64,000 nucleotides of DNA from assembly GCF_021404545.1 (NCBI RefSeq), contig NZ_JAAWWD010000035.1, forward strand, positions 62,001 to 126,000, written 5' to 3'. Below the pieces are notes generated by a model. It was given only the letters and a program-made list of their open reading frames with translations. It did no database searches and was not told the DNA's origin. Both the position numbers and the translations under genes were made by a program. Shown here one piece after another: positions 52,986 to 62,325 of this stretch (position 1 is the first letter of the stretch; every line of letters starts with the position of its first letter). The DNA comes from Aestuariivita sp. GTDB lineage: Bacteria > Pseudomonadota > Alphaproteobacteria > Rhodobacterales > Rhodobacteraceae.

Positions 52986-54500
52986 ATGGTCGCACGCGCC
53001 TATACGGTCGCATTTCAGGGGGTGGAGGCTCGTCCGGTCGAGGTGCAATGCGCCATCAGCCCCGGCCTGCCCGCCTTTTCCATCGTTGGCCTGCCCGACA
53101 AAGCGGTCAGCGAAGCCCGAGACCGGATCCGGGCGGCGCTATCCTCTATGGCCATTGCGCTGCCATCGAAACGGATCACGATAAACCTGTCACCCGCGGA
53201 TCTGCCCAAAGAGGGAAGTCATTTCGACCTGCCCATCGCCGTCGCCTTGCTCAGCGCGCTTGATGTGCTGCCCGCGGACACCATCGAGGATACCGTCGCT
53301 TTGGGAGAGCTGTCACTCGACGGCTCTCTGATCCCGGTACTGGGCGCGCTGCCTGCGGCCATGCGCGCGGCGGAGGACGGGCGCCAACTGCTCTGCCCGG
53401 CAGGCTCGGGCGCGGAGGCGGCCTGGGTCGATGCCACCCAGGTGACGGCGGCTGCCAGCCTGATCGAAGTCGTCCAGCATTATTCCGGACTGTCCCCTCT
53501 GCGCCCTGCGATCCGAGGTGAAGTGCCCGCCGATCAGGGGCATCGCGATCTGCGCGACGTCAAGGGGCAAGAGCGTGCCAAACGCGCGATGGAGATTGCC
53601 GCGGCGGGGCGCCACCACTTGATGATGATCGGGCCCCCTGGATCGGGCAAATCCATGCTGGCGGCGCGACTGCCGGGCATCCTGCCCCCGCTCACCCCGA
53701 TCGAGGCGCTGGAAACCTCAATGATCCAGTCTCTGGCCGGGCTTTTGGACGAAGGTGGTATCCGCCGCACGCGCCCGTTTCGAGACCCCCATCACACCGC
53801 TTCCATGCCCGCCTTGGTGGGCGGCGGCCGGGGCGCAAAACCAGGGGAGATCAGCCTGGCGCATAACGGTGTGCTGTTCATGGATGAGTTTCCTGAATTC
53901 CCGCGCGCTGTGCTGGAAACGCTGCGCCAACCCATCGAAACAGGCGAGGTGATGGTCGCCCGCGCCAATGCTCATGTCAGATACCCATGCCGGTTCATGC
54001 TGGTTGCAGCCGCCAACCCGTGCAAATGCGGATACCTGTCGGATCCGAACCGTGCCTGTTCGCGGGCGCCGATCTGCGCTGAGGACTATCTCGGGCGCAT
54101 CTCGGGTCCTTTGATGGACCGTTTCGATCTGCGGATCGAGGTGCCTCCGGTGGCGTTTTCGGATCTGGATCTGCCCGCGGACGGAGAAACCTCCGCAATG
54201 GTGGCGGACCGCGTCGCGGCGGCGCGTGCGATCCAGGAGGCGCGCTTCGACGGCCATTCGGATCTGCGGCAAAACGCTGATGCCGAAGGTGAAATTCTCC
54301 AAGAGATCGCCACTCCGGACAGTGACGGCAAAACCCTGCTGTCGAAAACAGCCGACCGGTTTGGGCTGTCGGCGCGCGGCTATCACCGGGTGTTACGTGT
54401 CGCGCGCACCATCGCCGATCTCGACAAGTCGCAGCGGGTCCGCCGCCCGCATGTGGCCGAAGCGCTCAGTTATCGATTGCTCGCCAGGAGAGAGGCCTGA
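52986..54500 (+). CDS. comM: YifB-family Mg-chelatase-like AAA ATPase (ComM)
   Basis: A 504-residue ATPase acting as a branch-migration helicase in natural transformation in other bacteria. The N-terminal domain has AFSIVGLPDKAVSEARDRIRAAL, then Walker A GPPGSGKSMLAARL, LFMDEFPEF (Walker B), PCRFMLVAAANPCKCGYLSD and the C-terminal lid with LSARGYHRVLRVARTIADL. ATG 52986 follows AAGGGG. Its 3' end overlaps the convergent esterase gene by 31 bases. The palindrome array lies directly upstream. Confidence 0.92.
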   Translation: MVARAYTVAFQGVEARPVEVQCAISPGLPAFSIVGLPDKAVSEARDRIRAALSSMAIALPSKRITINLSPADLPKEGSHFDLPIAVALLSALDVLPADTIEDTVALGELSLDGSLIPVLGALPAAMRAAEDGRQLLCPAGSGAEAAWVDATQVTAAASLIEVVQHYSGLSPLRPAIRGEVPADQGHRDLRDVKGQERAKRAMEIAAAGRHHLMMIGPPGSGKSMLAARLPGILPPLTPIEALETSMIQSLAGLLDEGGIRRTRPFRDPHHTASMPALVGGGRGAKPGEISLAHNGVLFMDEFPEFPRAVLETLRQPIETGEVMVARANAHVRYPCRFMLVAAANPCKCGYLSDPNRACSRAPICAEDYLGRISGPLMDRFDLRIEVPPVAFSDLDLPADGETSAMVADRVAAARAIQEARFDGHSDLRQNADAEGEILQEIATPDSDGKTLLSKTADRFGLSARGYHRVLRVARTIADLDKSQRVRRPHVAEALSYRLLARREA

Positions 54501-55375
54501 CGCTCTAAGATCCACTGGGCCAGAAACCGCAGCGTCCGGTTCGCCTCGGGCAGCATATTGTGAAAGATCGGCCAGACATGGGGATGGTTGCGTTCAATCC
54601 TCAGACAGCTCTCGACTTTCTGCTCCTGAAGCGCGCGGTGCATCCGCAATGCATCGTCGAGCAAGAGCTCGCTGTCACTTGCCGTCAGCCATACCGGAGG
54701 TGCTCCGGCGAAATTGGCAAATAGCGGTGACGCCCTCGGATCCCTGGGATCTTCACCGGCCAGAAAAAGCTCGGTCATCCTTGCAATGCTGTTGGCAGGC
54801 AAGACCACGTCGCGGTCTGCATTGGATGTGATCGATGCGCCGGAAAAGGTCATGTCGGTCACCGGAGAAAAGGCGAAGACCGCATCGGGGCGCGGCAAGT
54901 CCTGCCGAAGGACCTCCGCCAAGAGAGCCAGCGCCAGACCGCCGCCCGCACTATCGCCCCCGATTATCACCGGATGGTCATCCGACAACGCGCGATAACA
55001 CGCCAGTGCGTCTGCGATCTGCGCGGGAAACGGATGTTCAGGCGCCAGGCGGTAATCGGGCAGACATGCAGGCAGACCGGTCAAGGCGGAAAGCTTTGCC
55101 AGCATGGCGCGATGGGTGCTGGATGAGCCAAACACATACGCTCCTCCATGAAAGTACAGCATCACCGCGCGTCCCAGCGCGCCCTTTGCTGTGACCCATT
55201 GCACCGGCACATCGGCGAGCCTGTCCCGGCGAAACCGGCTCGCGCGCGGGGGGTGGAACGACAGTCTCGACTTGACCTCAAACCTCCGCCTTATCCGATC
55301 CGGGGGATGCCGTTCGAGAGCCGGTCGCTCAAACCGGCGCAGATACCAGTTCAGCAGACCCCGCTGCCAGCTCAC
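54470..55375 (-). CDS. Alpha/beta hydrolase of the hormone-sensitive-lipase type (acetyl-esterase-like)
   Basis: A 301-residue esterase. HGGAYVFGSS is the oxyanion-hole motif, GGDSAGGGLALALL the nucleophile elbow and HPHVWPIF contains the catalytic histidine: the HSL-family layout. Its ATG overlaps the gshB stop by 4 bases, so it is read from the gshB transcript. The 3' end overlaps comM. Substrate unknown. Confidence 0.87.
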   Translation of the reverse strand: MSWQRGLLNWYLRRFERPALERHPPDRIRRRFEVKSRLSFHPPRASRFRRDRLADVPVQWVTAKGALGRAVMLYFHGGAYVFGSSSTHRAMLAKLSALTGLPACLPDYRLAPEHPFPAQIADALACYRALSDDHPVIIGGDSAGGGLALALLAEVLRQDLPRPDAVFAFSPVTDMTFSGASITSNADRDVVLPANSIARMTELFLAGEDPRDPRASPLFANFAGAPPVWLTASDSELLLDDALRMHRALQEQKVESCLRIERNHPHVWPIFHNMLPEANRTLRFLAQWILERQASLLASNR

Positions 55376-56307
55376 TCCAGCTTGCCCTCGATGGCCTGCC
55401 AGATTTTTTCCGCCACGTTGATCCCGTCGAACCGCTCCAGTTCCTGAATGCCGGTCGGCGAAGTCACGTTTATCTCGGTCAGGTACTCGCCGATGACGTC
55501 GATGCCGACAAAGATCTGGCCTTTTTCCTTCAGCAGCGGGCCGATTGCCGCACAGATCTCCTGATCGCGGTCGCTGAGGCCAATTTTTTCGGGCCGCCCG
55601 CCCACATGCATGTTGGAGCGTGTCTCACCTTTGGCCGGAACGCGGTTGATCGCGCCCACCGCCTCACCATCCACCAGGATCACGCGTTTGTCGCCATTAC
55701 TCACATCGGGCAGGAATTTCTGAACGATCAGCGGCTCGCGAGAGAACCCGGTAAAGAGCTCATGCAGCGAGGTCAGGTTGCGATCCGATTGGTCCAGACG
55801 AAAGACGCCGGCACCGCCATTGCCATAGAGCGGTTTGAGAATGATGTCGCCATGTCGTGCCTTGAACGCCTTGATCGTTTCGAGATCGCGCGCAATCGTG
55901 GTCGGCGGGGTGAGCTCCGGGAAATCCAGCACCAGCAGCTTTTCGGGGTAATTGCGCACCCAGAACGGATCGTTCACGACCAGTGCGCGGCCCTTGAGCC
56001 GGTCAAGAAGGTGGGTAGATGTGATATAGTGCATGTCAAATGGCGGATCCTGGCGCAGCCAGATCACGTCGAAATTCGCCAAGTCGACCTCGCGCGCAGG
56101 TCCCAGGATTGCAGGCGCATCTGCGACGCGCTGAACCGTCATGTCATGACCGCGTGCGGTGATGCGGCCCTCCTGATAGGCCAATTGATCCGGGCTGTAG
56201 TAATACAGCGAATGACCCCGCGCCTGCGCTTCTTCCGCCAGGCGGAAAGAGCTGTCTGCGTTGACATCCACGGCCCCGATCGGGTCCATTTGAAATGCAA
56301 TTCTCAT
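55372..56307 (-). CDS. gshB: Glutathione synthetase
   Basis: A 311-residue ATP-grasp enzyme adding glycine to gamma-glutamylcysteine. FQMDPIGAVDVNADSSFRLA at the start, NDPFWVRNYPEKLLVLDFP, DIILKPLYGNGGAGVFRLD (ATP-grasp loop) and IGEYLTEINVTSPTGIQELE at the end are all GshB motifs. Length normal. Upstream gap of 178 bases may hold its promoter. Confidence 0.96.
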   Translation of the reverse strand: MRIAFQMDPIGAVDVNADSSFRLAEEAQARGHSLYYYSPDQLAYQEGRITARGHDMTVQRVADAPAILGPAREVDLANFDVIWLRQDPPFDMHYITSTHLLDRLKGRALVVNDPFWVRNYPEKLLVLDFPELTPPTTIARDLETIKAFKARHGDIILKPLYGNGGAGVFRLDQSDRNLTSLHELFTGFSREPLIVQKFLPDVSNGDKRVILVDGEAVGAINRVPAKGETRSNMHVGGRPEKIGLSDRDQEICAAIGPLLKEKGQIFVGIDVIGEYLTEINVTSPTGIQELERFDGINVAEKIWQAIEGKLE

Positions 56308-56485
56308 GACGCGCGCCTTTCACTGGTTCGCCCGTACATGGCCCAGCGCGCGCCGCAGTTCAATGTGTATCAGACGGTTTGGCCCGCGCTCGTGCCCTGG
56401 AATGCGTTGCGGCACGGCTCAGGTATTGAGAGCGACCCACTCGCCCCACATCACAATTCGGCGGACAATGCCCTGCTACACAAGC

Positions 56486-56860
56486 TCATTGCAAAAGGAG
56501 GGCATTCTCGATGATCTCATAAGCGCCGGTCTGGTCGACAAGGCCCACGTCAAAGGAGCATTCCGTCAAGGCTCCGCGAGGCTGCGTGGCAAGAAACTCT
56601 TCCGCAGCTGTGGCGATCCTGCGCGCCTGTGAAGGGCGCAGGCTCTCTGCCGCGCGCGCAAAATCGCGGGCTTTCTTGACCTCGACGAAAGAGATCACGT
56701 CGTCTTTGCACAGAACCAGATCGATTTCGCCACCACGCCCACGCCAGCGGCGGGCGAGCACCGTGTGGCCATCATCGGTATAGGCCCGCTCGATGCGGTC
56801 TTCGGCCGACAGGCCGGCGTGATAGCTTGCACGACCCCGTTCCCGAAGCGTCCCGATCAT
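56486..56860 (-). CDS. YraN/UPF0102-family predicted nuclease
   Basis: A 124-residue protein of the UPF0102 family. The restriction-endonuclease-like core is seen as GGEIDLVLCKDDVISFVEVKKARD (an E...D-x-E-V-K pattern). Its ATG overlaps the rsmI stop by 4 bases. rsmI-yraN-gshB is a common order in Rhodobacteraceae. Biochemical role is not established. Confidence 0.9.
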   Translation of the reverse strand: MIGTLRERGRASYHAGLSAEDRIERAYTDDGHTVLARRWRGRGGEIDLVLCKDDVISFVEVKKARDFARAAESLRPSQARRIATAAEEFLATQPRGALTECSFDVGLVDQTGAYEIIENALLLQ

Positions 56861-57720
56861 AACCGATCCTTTCCAAGTTTCAGCGCCAGTTGATACACTT
56901 TGCGCCGAGGCAAATCATGCGCTTTTGACACCGCGTCGGCCGCATCCTTCATCGACATTGACCCAAGAGCAGCCTTCAGGTCCGTTTCTAAATCAGAGTC
57001 GCTAATTTTTTCCGAATCCCCGCGTGCGATCAGCACAACGACTTCACCCTTCAGGCTGGCCCCCTCCAGGCCAGCGGCCAGTTCGTCCAGTGTCCCCCGC
57101 CGGACCTCCTCGAACTTCTTGGTTATCTCGCGGCAGATGGCGGCCTGCCTGCTGCCTCCCAGCACGACTTGCGCCTCGACGATCATCGCCGCAACGCGAC
57201 GGGGTGATTCAAAAAAGATCAGTGTGCCGGGAATATCGCGCAGTGCCTCCAACCGCGCCCGGCGCGCGCTGGAGGCTGATGGCAAAAACCCGGCAAAGAA
57301 AAATGCGTCGCTCGGAAGGCCGGAAATGGCCAGCGCAGCCAAAACCGCCGACGCTCCTGGCGCGACCGTGACAGGCAAGCCCGCTTGGGCCATCGCCCGG
57401 CCCAGCTCGAACCCCGGGTCGGCAACAAGCGGCATACCCGCCTCGGACGCGTAGGCGACCGATTGCCCATCGGCCACGGCCGCTATCAACCGTTCGCGCA
57501 CCGCAGCGCCGCTGTGATCGTGATAGGCCACGATGCGACGTCCGTTCAGCGCAATACCATGGATCTCCATCAATTTGCGCAGGCTGCGGGTGTCTTCTGC
57601 GGCGATCACCTCCGCTGAACTCAGGATATCGAGCGCGCGCAAAGTGATGTCTCGGGCCGTCCCGATGGGGGTCGCCACAAAGTAAAGACCTGGGGCAAGC
57701 GTCGATTTGTGGGAATTCAA
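56857..57720 (-). CDS. rsmI: 16S rRNA 2'-O-ribose C1402 methyltransferase
   Basis: A 287-residue SAM-dependent tetrapyrrole-methylase-fold enzyme. GLYFVATPIGTARDITLRALD at the start, VIAAEDTRSLRKLM, SEAGMPLVADPG and FFAGFLPSASSARRARLEAL are diagnostic. The first codon is TTG, weakly supported. It is divergent from the LpoA-like gene, 85 bases apart. Confidence 0.94.
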   Translation of the reverse strand: MNSHKSTLAPGLYFVATPIGTARDITLRALDILSSAEVIAAEDTRSLRKLMEIHGIALNGRRIVAYHDHSGAAVRERLIAAVADGQSVAYASEAGMPLVADPGFELGRAMAQAGLPVTVAPGASAVLAALAISGLPSDAFFFAGFLPSASSARRARLEALRDIPGTLIFFESPRRVAAMIVEAQVVLGGSRQAAICREITKKFEEVRRGTLDELAAGLEGASLKGEVVVLIARGDSEKISDSDLETDLKAALGSMSMKDAADAVSKAHDLPRRKVYQLALKLGKDRL

Positions 57721-57805
57721 AGCTGGACCCGCCTTAACTGGTGTCTATTATCGTGGCAACGACCCTTGCGGCGCGCCAAGCCGCCCTCACGGAGTGCCAG
57801 TGCCC

Positions 57806-58984
57806 ATGTTCGACCTTTTCCCATCCGCCCGCAAGCTTGGGCTGCGCACCATTGCGCTGGTCTCCTTGCTGGCGGTTGCCGCCTGTGATGTGGCGCTGCC
57901 CGGTCCCGGTGGCGGGCCCACAATCAACACGTCGCGGCCGGTGCCCGTGGCACTCCTGGTGCCCAGCGGATCTGGCCAGACCGGCGATGATGTGCTCGCG
58001 CGCAGTCTGGAGAATGCCGCGCGCCTGGCCATGGCGGGATTGGACGGCGTCGAAATCGACCTGCGCGTCTATTCCACCGCTGCGAATGCCACACAAGCCG
58101 CAGCCCAGACCACGCAGGCGATCAACGAAGGCGCGCGGATCATTCTGGGACCGGTCTATGCCGAGGCCGCAAACGCAGCCGGTGTCGCCGCGGCCCGCCA
58201 GAACGTCAACGTACTGGCCTTTTCCAACAACACGACGATCGCCGGCGGTAATGTGTTCGTGCTGGGTCCGACCTTCCAGAACACCGCCGATCGGCTGATG
58301 CAATACGCCGGACGGCAGGGCAAACAGAACGTGGTCGTTGTGCATTCAACGGATGTGGCCGGACAGCTGGGCCGCAATGCCATTGAGACTGCCGGCCAAC
58401 GCAGCACCGCTCGGGTGGCGGGAATCGTGCCCTATGAGCTGTCGCAGCAGAGCGTAATCGCCGCGGTACCGCAGGTTCAGGGTGCTGTGCGCAGTGCGGG
58501 CGCCGATGCGGTTTTCATGACCGCGACCACCGCTGGCGCCCTGCCCCTTTTCGCGCAGCTTCTGCCTGAGGCGGGGGTGCGCCCTGACGAGGTGCAATTC
58601 ATTGGACTGACACGCTGGGACATCCCGGTTCAGACCCTGGAACTGCCTGGTGTGCAGGGCGGATGGTTCGCGTTGCCCGATCCGGTGCTGACCCAGCGTT
58701 TCCGTGCCCGGTACGAAGCCGCCTATGCCGAACCGCCCCACCCCATCGGCGGCCTGGCCTTTGACGGCATTGCCGCCATCGGCGCGCTGGTGGCCAATGG
58801 CCAGTCGAATGCGCTGACCGGCGGAGCGCTGACGCAAGGTGCAGGTTTTCAGGGCGTCAACGGCATCTTCCGCCTGCGCCCGGATGGAACCAACGAACGC
58901 GGCCTTGCCGTCGCATCGATCCAAAACAGACAGGTGGTTGTGATTGACCCTGCCCCAAGAAGCTTTGTCGGCGCCGGATCCTGA
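57806..58984 (+). CDS. LpoA-like lipoprotein with periplasmic-binding-protein fold (penicillin-binding protein activator)
   Basis: A 392-residue lipoprotein: signal LRTIALVSLLAVAAC ends in a lipobox cysteine. The rest is a type I periplasmic-binding fold (VPVALLVPSGSGQTGDDVLA, IILGPVYAEAANAAGVAAA) like the C-terminal domain of LpoA, an outer-membrane activator of penicillin-binding proteins. It lacks LpoA's N-terminal TPR domain. ATG 57806 with GGAG upstream. It overlaps glnD by 41 bases. Confidence 0.8.
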   Translation: MFDLFPSARKLGLRTIALVSLLAVAACDVALPGPGGGPTINTSRPVPVALLVPSGSGQTGDDVLARSLENAARLAMAGLDGVEIDLRVYSTAANATQAAAQTTQAINEGARIILGPVYAEAANAAGVAAARQNVNVLAFSNNTTIAGGNVFVLGPTFQNTADRLMQYAGRQGKQNVVVVHSTDVAGQLGRNAIETAGQRSTARVAGIVPYELSQQSVIAAVPQVQGAVRSAGADAVFMTATTAGALPLFAQLLPEAGVRPDEVQFIGLTRWDIPVQTLELPGVQGGWFALPDPVLTQRFRARYEAAYAEPPHPIGGLAFDGIAAIGALVANGQSNALTGGALTQGAGFQGVNGIFRLRPDGTNERGLAVASIQNRQVVVIDPAPRSFVGAGS

Positions 58985-61766
58985 TCCGGTTTCCGCGGCA
59001 AACGTCCCGCCTGACGACAACCTGATCTGCGCACCGGACCTGATCTTCGACGGTCCGGCAATTCGCGCCGCGTTGGATGCCGCCGCAGGGCAGGCAGACG
59101 ACAGCGCTGCCTTGCGGGCGGCGGCTGTCACGATCCTGCGCGAGGCCAAGGAGGCCGGACGCACTGCAATTGCCGAGGCATTCGCGGAAACACCCTTTGC
59201 CGCGCGCCCGCTGACACGGGCCTATACCTATCTGACCGATGGTCTGGTCACATCGGCCCTGCATCTGGCCCGCGCCCATCTCCACCCGTTGCCCAATCCA
59301 ACCGATGGAGAGCGGATCGCGCTGATTGCCGTGGGCGGCTATGGCCGGGGCGAGATGGCACCGTTCTCGGATGTCGATCTGCTGTTTCTGACGCCCTACA
59401 AGATCACGCCCTGGGCCGAGAGTGTGATCGAATCCATGCTCTACGTGCTGTGGGATCTCAAGCTGAAGGTCGGGCATGCGTCGCGCACGATCAAAGATTG
59501 CCTGCGCCTGGGCCACGAGGATTTCACGATCCGCACCACCCTTTTAGAACACCGGTTCCTTGCCGGTGACGCAGACCTTGCAAGCGAGTTGAAAACCCGG
59601 CTGCAAACCGAACTGTTCTCGGGCACCGGGCGCGACTTCATCGAAGCCAAGCTGGAGGAGCGCGAGAAACGCCACATCCGACAGGGCGAACGCTATGTGG
59701 TCGAGCCCAATGTCAAAGAGGGCAAAGGCGGTCTGCGCGATCTGCAATCGCTGTTCTGGATCGCCAAGTACATTCGCGGCGTCGAGGACGCGGGCGAGCT
59801 GGTCAATCTCGGTGTCTTTCGACCGGAGGAGTTCGAGCGCTTTGTGAAGGCTGAGGATTTTCTCTGGGCCGTGCGCGCGCATCTGCATCTGACCGCCGGG
59901 CGGCCGGTCGAGATGCTGACCTTTGACATGCAGGTCGAGGTGGCCGCGCGATTGGGTTATGAGGACCGTGCTGGCCGACGGGGGGTCGAGCGGTTCATGC
60001 AGGACTATTTTCGCCATGCCACGGCAGTGGGCGACCTGACCCGCATTTTCCTCAGCGATCTCGAAGCGACCCATGTCAAATCCGAACCTCTTCTGGAACG
60101 GATTTTCCGCCGGAGGCCGCGCGTGAAACCGGGTTATGCGGTTGTCCACAACCGTCTCAACATCGCGGATCCTCAGACCTTTCTCGGCGACAAACTGAAC
60201 ATTCTGCGCGTATTCGAGGAAGGCTTGCGCACAGGGATGCTGATCCATCCCGACGCAATGCGCCTGGTGCGGGCCAACCTGGATCTGATTGACGAGGATA
60301 TGCGCAACGACAAGGAAGCGCGGCGCATTTTTCTGGACCTGCTGCTGAAACACGGCAACCCCGAGCGGGCCTTGCGGCGGATGAACGAGTTGGGTGTCCT
60401 CTCGGCCCTGATCCCAGAATTCGAGCCGATCGTGGCCATGATGCAATTCAATATGTACCACAGCTATACGGTGGACGAGCACATCATCCAGTGCATCGCC
60501 CAACTGGCCAAGATCGAAAAGGGCGAACTGATCGAGGATCTGCCGGTGGCCTCCGGCATTCTCAAGGAAGGCATCAATCGCAAGGTGCTTTATGTGGCGC
60601 TGCTGCTGCACGATATCGGCAAGGGCAGATCCGAAGATCACAGCCAGCTTGGCGCCCGGATCGCCCGTGTGGTCGCGCCACGCCTGGGGCTGAGCAAATC
60701 GGAATGTGAAACGGTGGAATGGCTGGTGCGCTATCATCTGCTGATGTCGGATCTGGCACAAAAGCGCGACATTGCCGATCCGCGCACGGTGCGTGACTTC
60801 TGCAAGGCGGTCCAAACGGTCAAGCGTCTGGATCTGCTCTGCGTGATGACGGTTTGCGATATTCGCGGTGTCGGCCCCAATACCTGGAACAACTGGAAAG
60901 CCGCGCTGATCCGTGCGCTGTACCGGCAGTCACGTCGCGCGCTGGAAACCGGGATGGAGGATCTCAACCGCGAAAACCGAGGTACGGAGGCCAAAAAAGC
61001 GCTGCGCGCTGCTCTGCCCGACTGGTCCAAGACAAATCTCAATCGCGAGACCAAGCGCCATTACGATCCGTATTGGCAGGGTTTGCATGTCACCGCACAT
61101 GTCGATTTCGCACGGCTGTTGCAACAGCTCGATACCAGTGACGATGAAAGCCAGATCTTGATCCATCTTTTCCCGGACGAGGATCGCGACGCCACGCGCG
61201 CCTGTTTCGTGATGGCCGATCACCCCGGCATCTTTGCCCGCGTCGCTGGCGCGCTGGCGCTGGTGGGGGCCAATGTCGTCGATGCGCGCAGCTATACCAC
61301 CAAGGACGGCTATGTGACGGATGCGTTTTGGATCCAGGATGCCGAAGGCAAACCCTATGAGGCCGACCGCCTGCCGCGCCTGACCAAGATGATCCAGAAG
61401 ACACTTGGCGGAGAGGTGGTGGCCCGCGACGCCCTGAAAGCACGCGACAAGATCAAAAAACGCGAAAAGGCGTTCAACGTCCCCACCCATATCACCTTCG
61501 ACAATGACGGCTCTGAGATCTACACGATTATCGAGGTCGATACCCGCGACCGGCCCGGCCTGCTCTATGATCTGGCACGAACCTTTGCGGCCAACAACGT
61601 CTATGTCGCCAACGCGGTGATCGCGACCTATGGCGAACAGGTTGTGGATACCTTTTATGTCAAGGACATGTTCGGGCTGAAATACCATTCCAAATCAAAG
61701 CAGAAGATGCTTGAGGAACGGCTGAGACAAGCCATCGTCGACGGGGCCGAGCGGGCCGATAGCTAG
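58944..61766 (+). CDS. glnD: Bifunctional uridylyltransferase / uridylyl-removing enzyme
   Basis: A 940-residue nitrogen sensor that modifies PII proteins. The nucleotidyltransferase site is GGYGRGEMAPFSDVDLLFL, the HD hydrolase site is LLHDIGKGRSEDHSQLG, and two C-terminal ACT domains (FVMADHPGIFARVAGALA and VDTRDRPGLLYDLARTF) bind glutamine. The start is probably TTG 58944, since no ATG occurs before the catalytic domain; TTG 58965 is an alternative. It overlaps the preceding gene by 41 bases. Confidence 0.95.
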   Translation: MTLPQEALSAPDPDPVSAANVPPDDNLICAPDLIFDGPAIRAALDAAAGQADDSAALRAAAVTILREAKEAGRTAIAEAFAETPFAARPLTRAYTYLTDGLVTSALHLARAHLHPLPNPTDGERIALIAVGGYGRGEMAPFSDVDLLFLTPYKITPWAESVIESMLYVLWDLKLKVGHASRTIKDCLRLGHEDFTIRTTLLEHRFLAGDADLASELKTRLQTELFSGTGRDFIEAKLEEREKRHIRQGERYVVEPNVKEGKGGLRDLQSLFWIAKYIRGVEDAGELVNLGVFRPEEFERFVKAEDFLWAVRAHLHLTAGRPVEMLTFDMQVEVAARLGYEDRAGRRGVERFMQDYFRHATAVGDLTRIFLSDLEATHVKSEPLLERIFRRRPRVKPGYAVVHNRLNIADPQTFLGDKLNILRVFEEGLRTGMLIHPDAMRLVRANLDLIDEDMRNDKEARRIFLDLLLKHGNPERALRRMNELGVLSALIPEFEPIVAMMQFNMYHSYTVDEHIIQCIAQLAKIEKGELIEDLPVASGILKEGINRKVLYVALLLHDIGKGRSEDHSQLGARIARVVAPRLGLSKSECETVEWLVRYHLLMSDLAQKRDIADPRTVRDFCKAVQTVKRLDLLCVMTVCDIRGVGPNTWNNWKAALIRALYRQSRRALETGMEDLNRENRGTEAKKALRAALPDWSKTNLNRETKRHYDPYWQGLHVTAHVDFARLLQQLDTSDDESQILIHLFPDEDRDATRACFVMADHPGIFARVAGALALVGANVVDARSYTTKDGYVTDAFWIQDAEGKPYEADRLPRLTKMIQKTLGGEVVARDALKARDKIKKREKAFNVPTHITFDNDGSEIYTIIEVDTRDRPGLLYDLARTFAANNVYVANAVIATYGEQVVDTFYVKDMFGLKYHSKSKQKMLEERLRQAIVDGAERADS

Positions 61767-62325
61767 GGTCGGGGACAGACCGTCTCGCATCGCCGGGCTG
61801 ACCGGAGTTTCGACTGACATCGTGCCGCCGCGGCAAGAGAGCGCTATGTCAAAGGGCTGAAGATCCCCTCTCACCTCGCGCTGCGCTGAGTTCGCGGGCG
61901 CGGGTCGGATGGAGAATACGTCACCAAGATCGGCTGTTCGCGACGGGGTGGACGTGAGTTCCGCGTTATCCCACAGGCTTGGTGTGTTTGAGCGAGGATT
62001 TGCCCGGTCGGCACGTGCCAAAGCCGCGATCTCTGACTGTTTTGGCGCCGGTTGCCCAGAAGGGGTGCAGGCTGGCCCAAGAGCGGGCAGTCGCAAGATC
62101 AAAAAGCCGTTCACCGGGCGCCGCTTTTTGATGAAGCCGATGCCGAGGGTTCTTGCGTGCCCCGGCCGGTTGCCTTTCTTGGGGGCGGCTGTTTGCCCGT
62201 GTCGATCTGCCGGAAAAACTCGTGCTCTTTGGCTGCATGACCGCTTTCCAAGGCCGCTAACACAACATATAGTGTGCCAAACCTGTTTCACCGCCCTCAA
62301 AGAGGCGGCACAAAGGGACGCGGGC
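61767..62325. other. Long intergenic region between glnD and mipZ
   Basis: 559 bases with no supportable gene. An in-frame extension of mipZ to 61909 and a minus-strand frame across it read as low-quality protein with no ribosome-binding site. The region contains the 10-base inverted repeat at 62098-62132 and a small GC hairpin (CCGCC/GGCGG, 62291-62308) close to the mipZ start. The mipZ promoter is probably here but I cannot place it. Confidence 0.55.
62098..62132. repeat. Inverted repeat with A/T-run ends, possible bidirectional terminator
   Basis: ATCAAAAAGC (62098-62107) and GCTTTTTGAT (62123-62132) are perfect 10-base arms around a GC-rich 15-base loop. The A5/T5 runs at the stem ends give either strand a hairpin ending in U5. 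The GC part of the stem is only 2 bp, so termination efficiency is doubtful. It lies 332 bases after the end of glnD. Confidence 0.4.

Noticed and set aside
61909-62325. 139-codon N-terminal extension of MipZ
   Set aside because: MipZ homologues start at the MAHIIVVGNEKGG segment; the extension has no family features and ATG 62326 has a ribosome-binding site.
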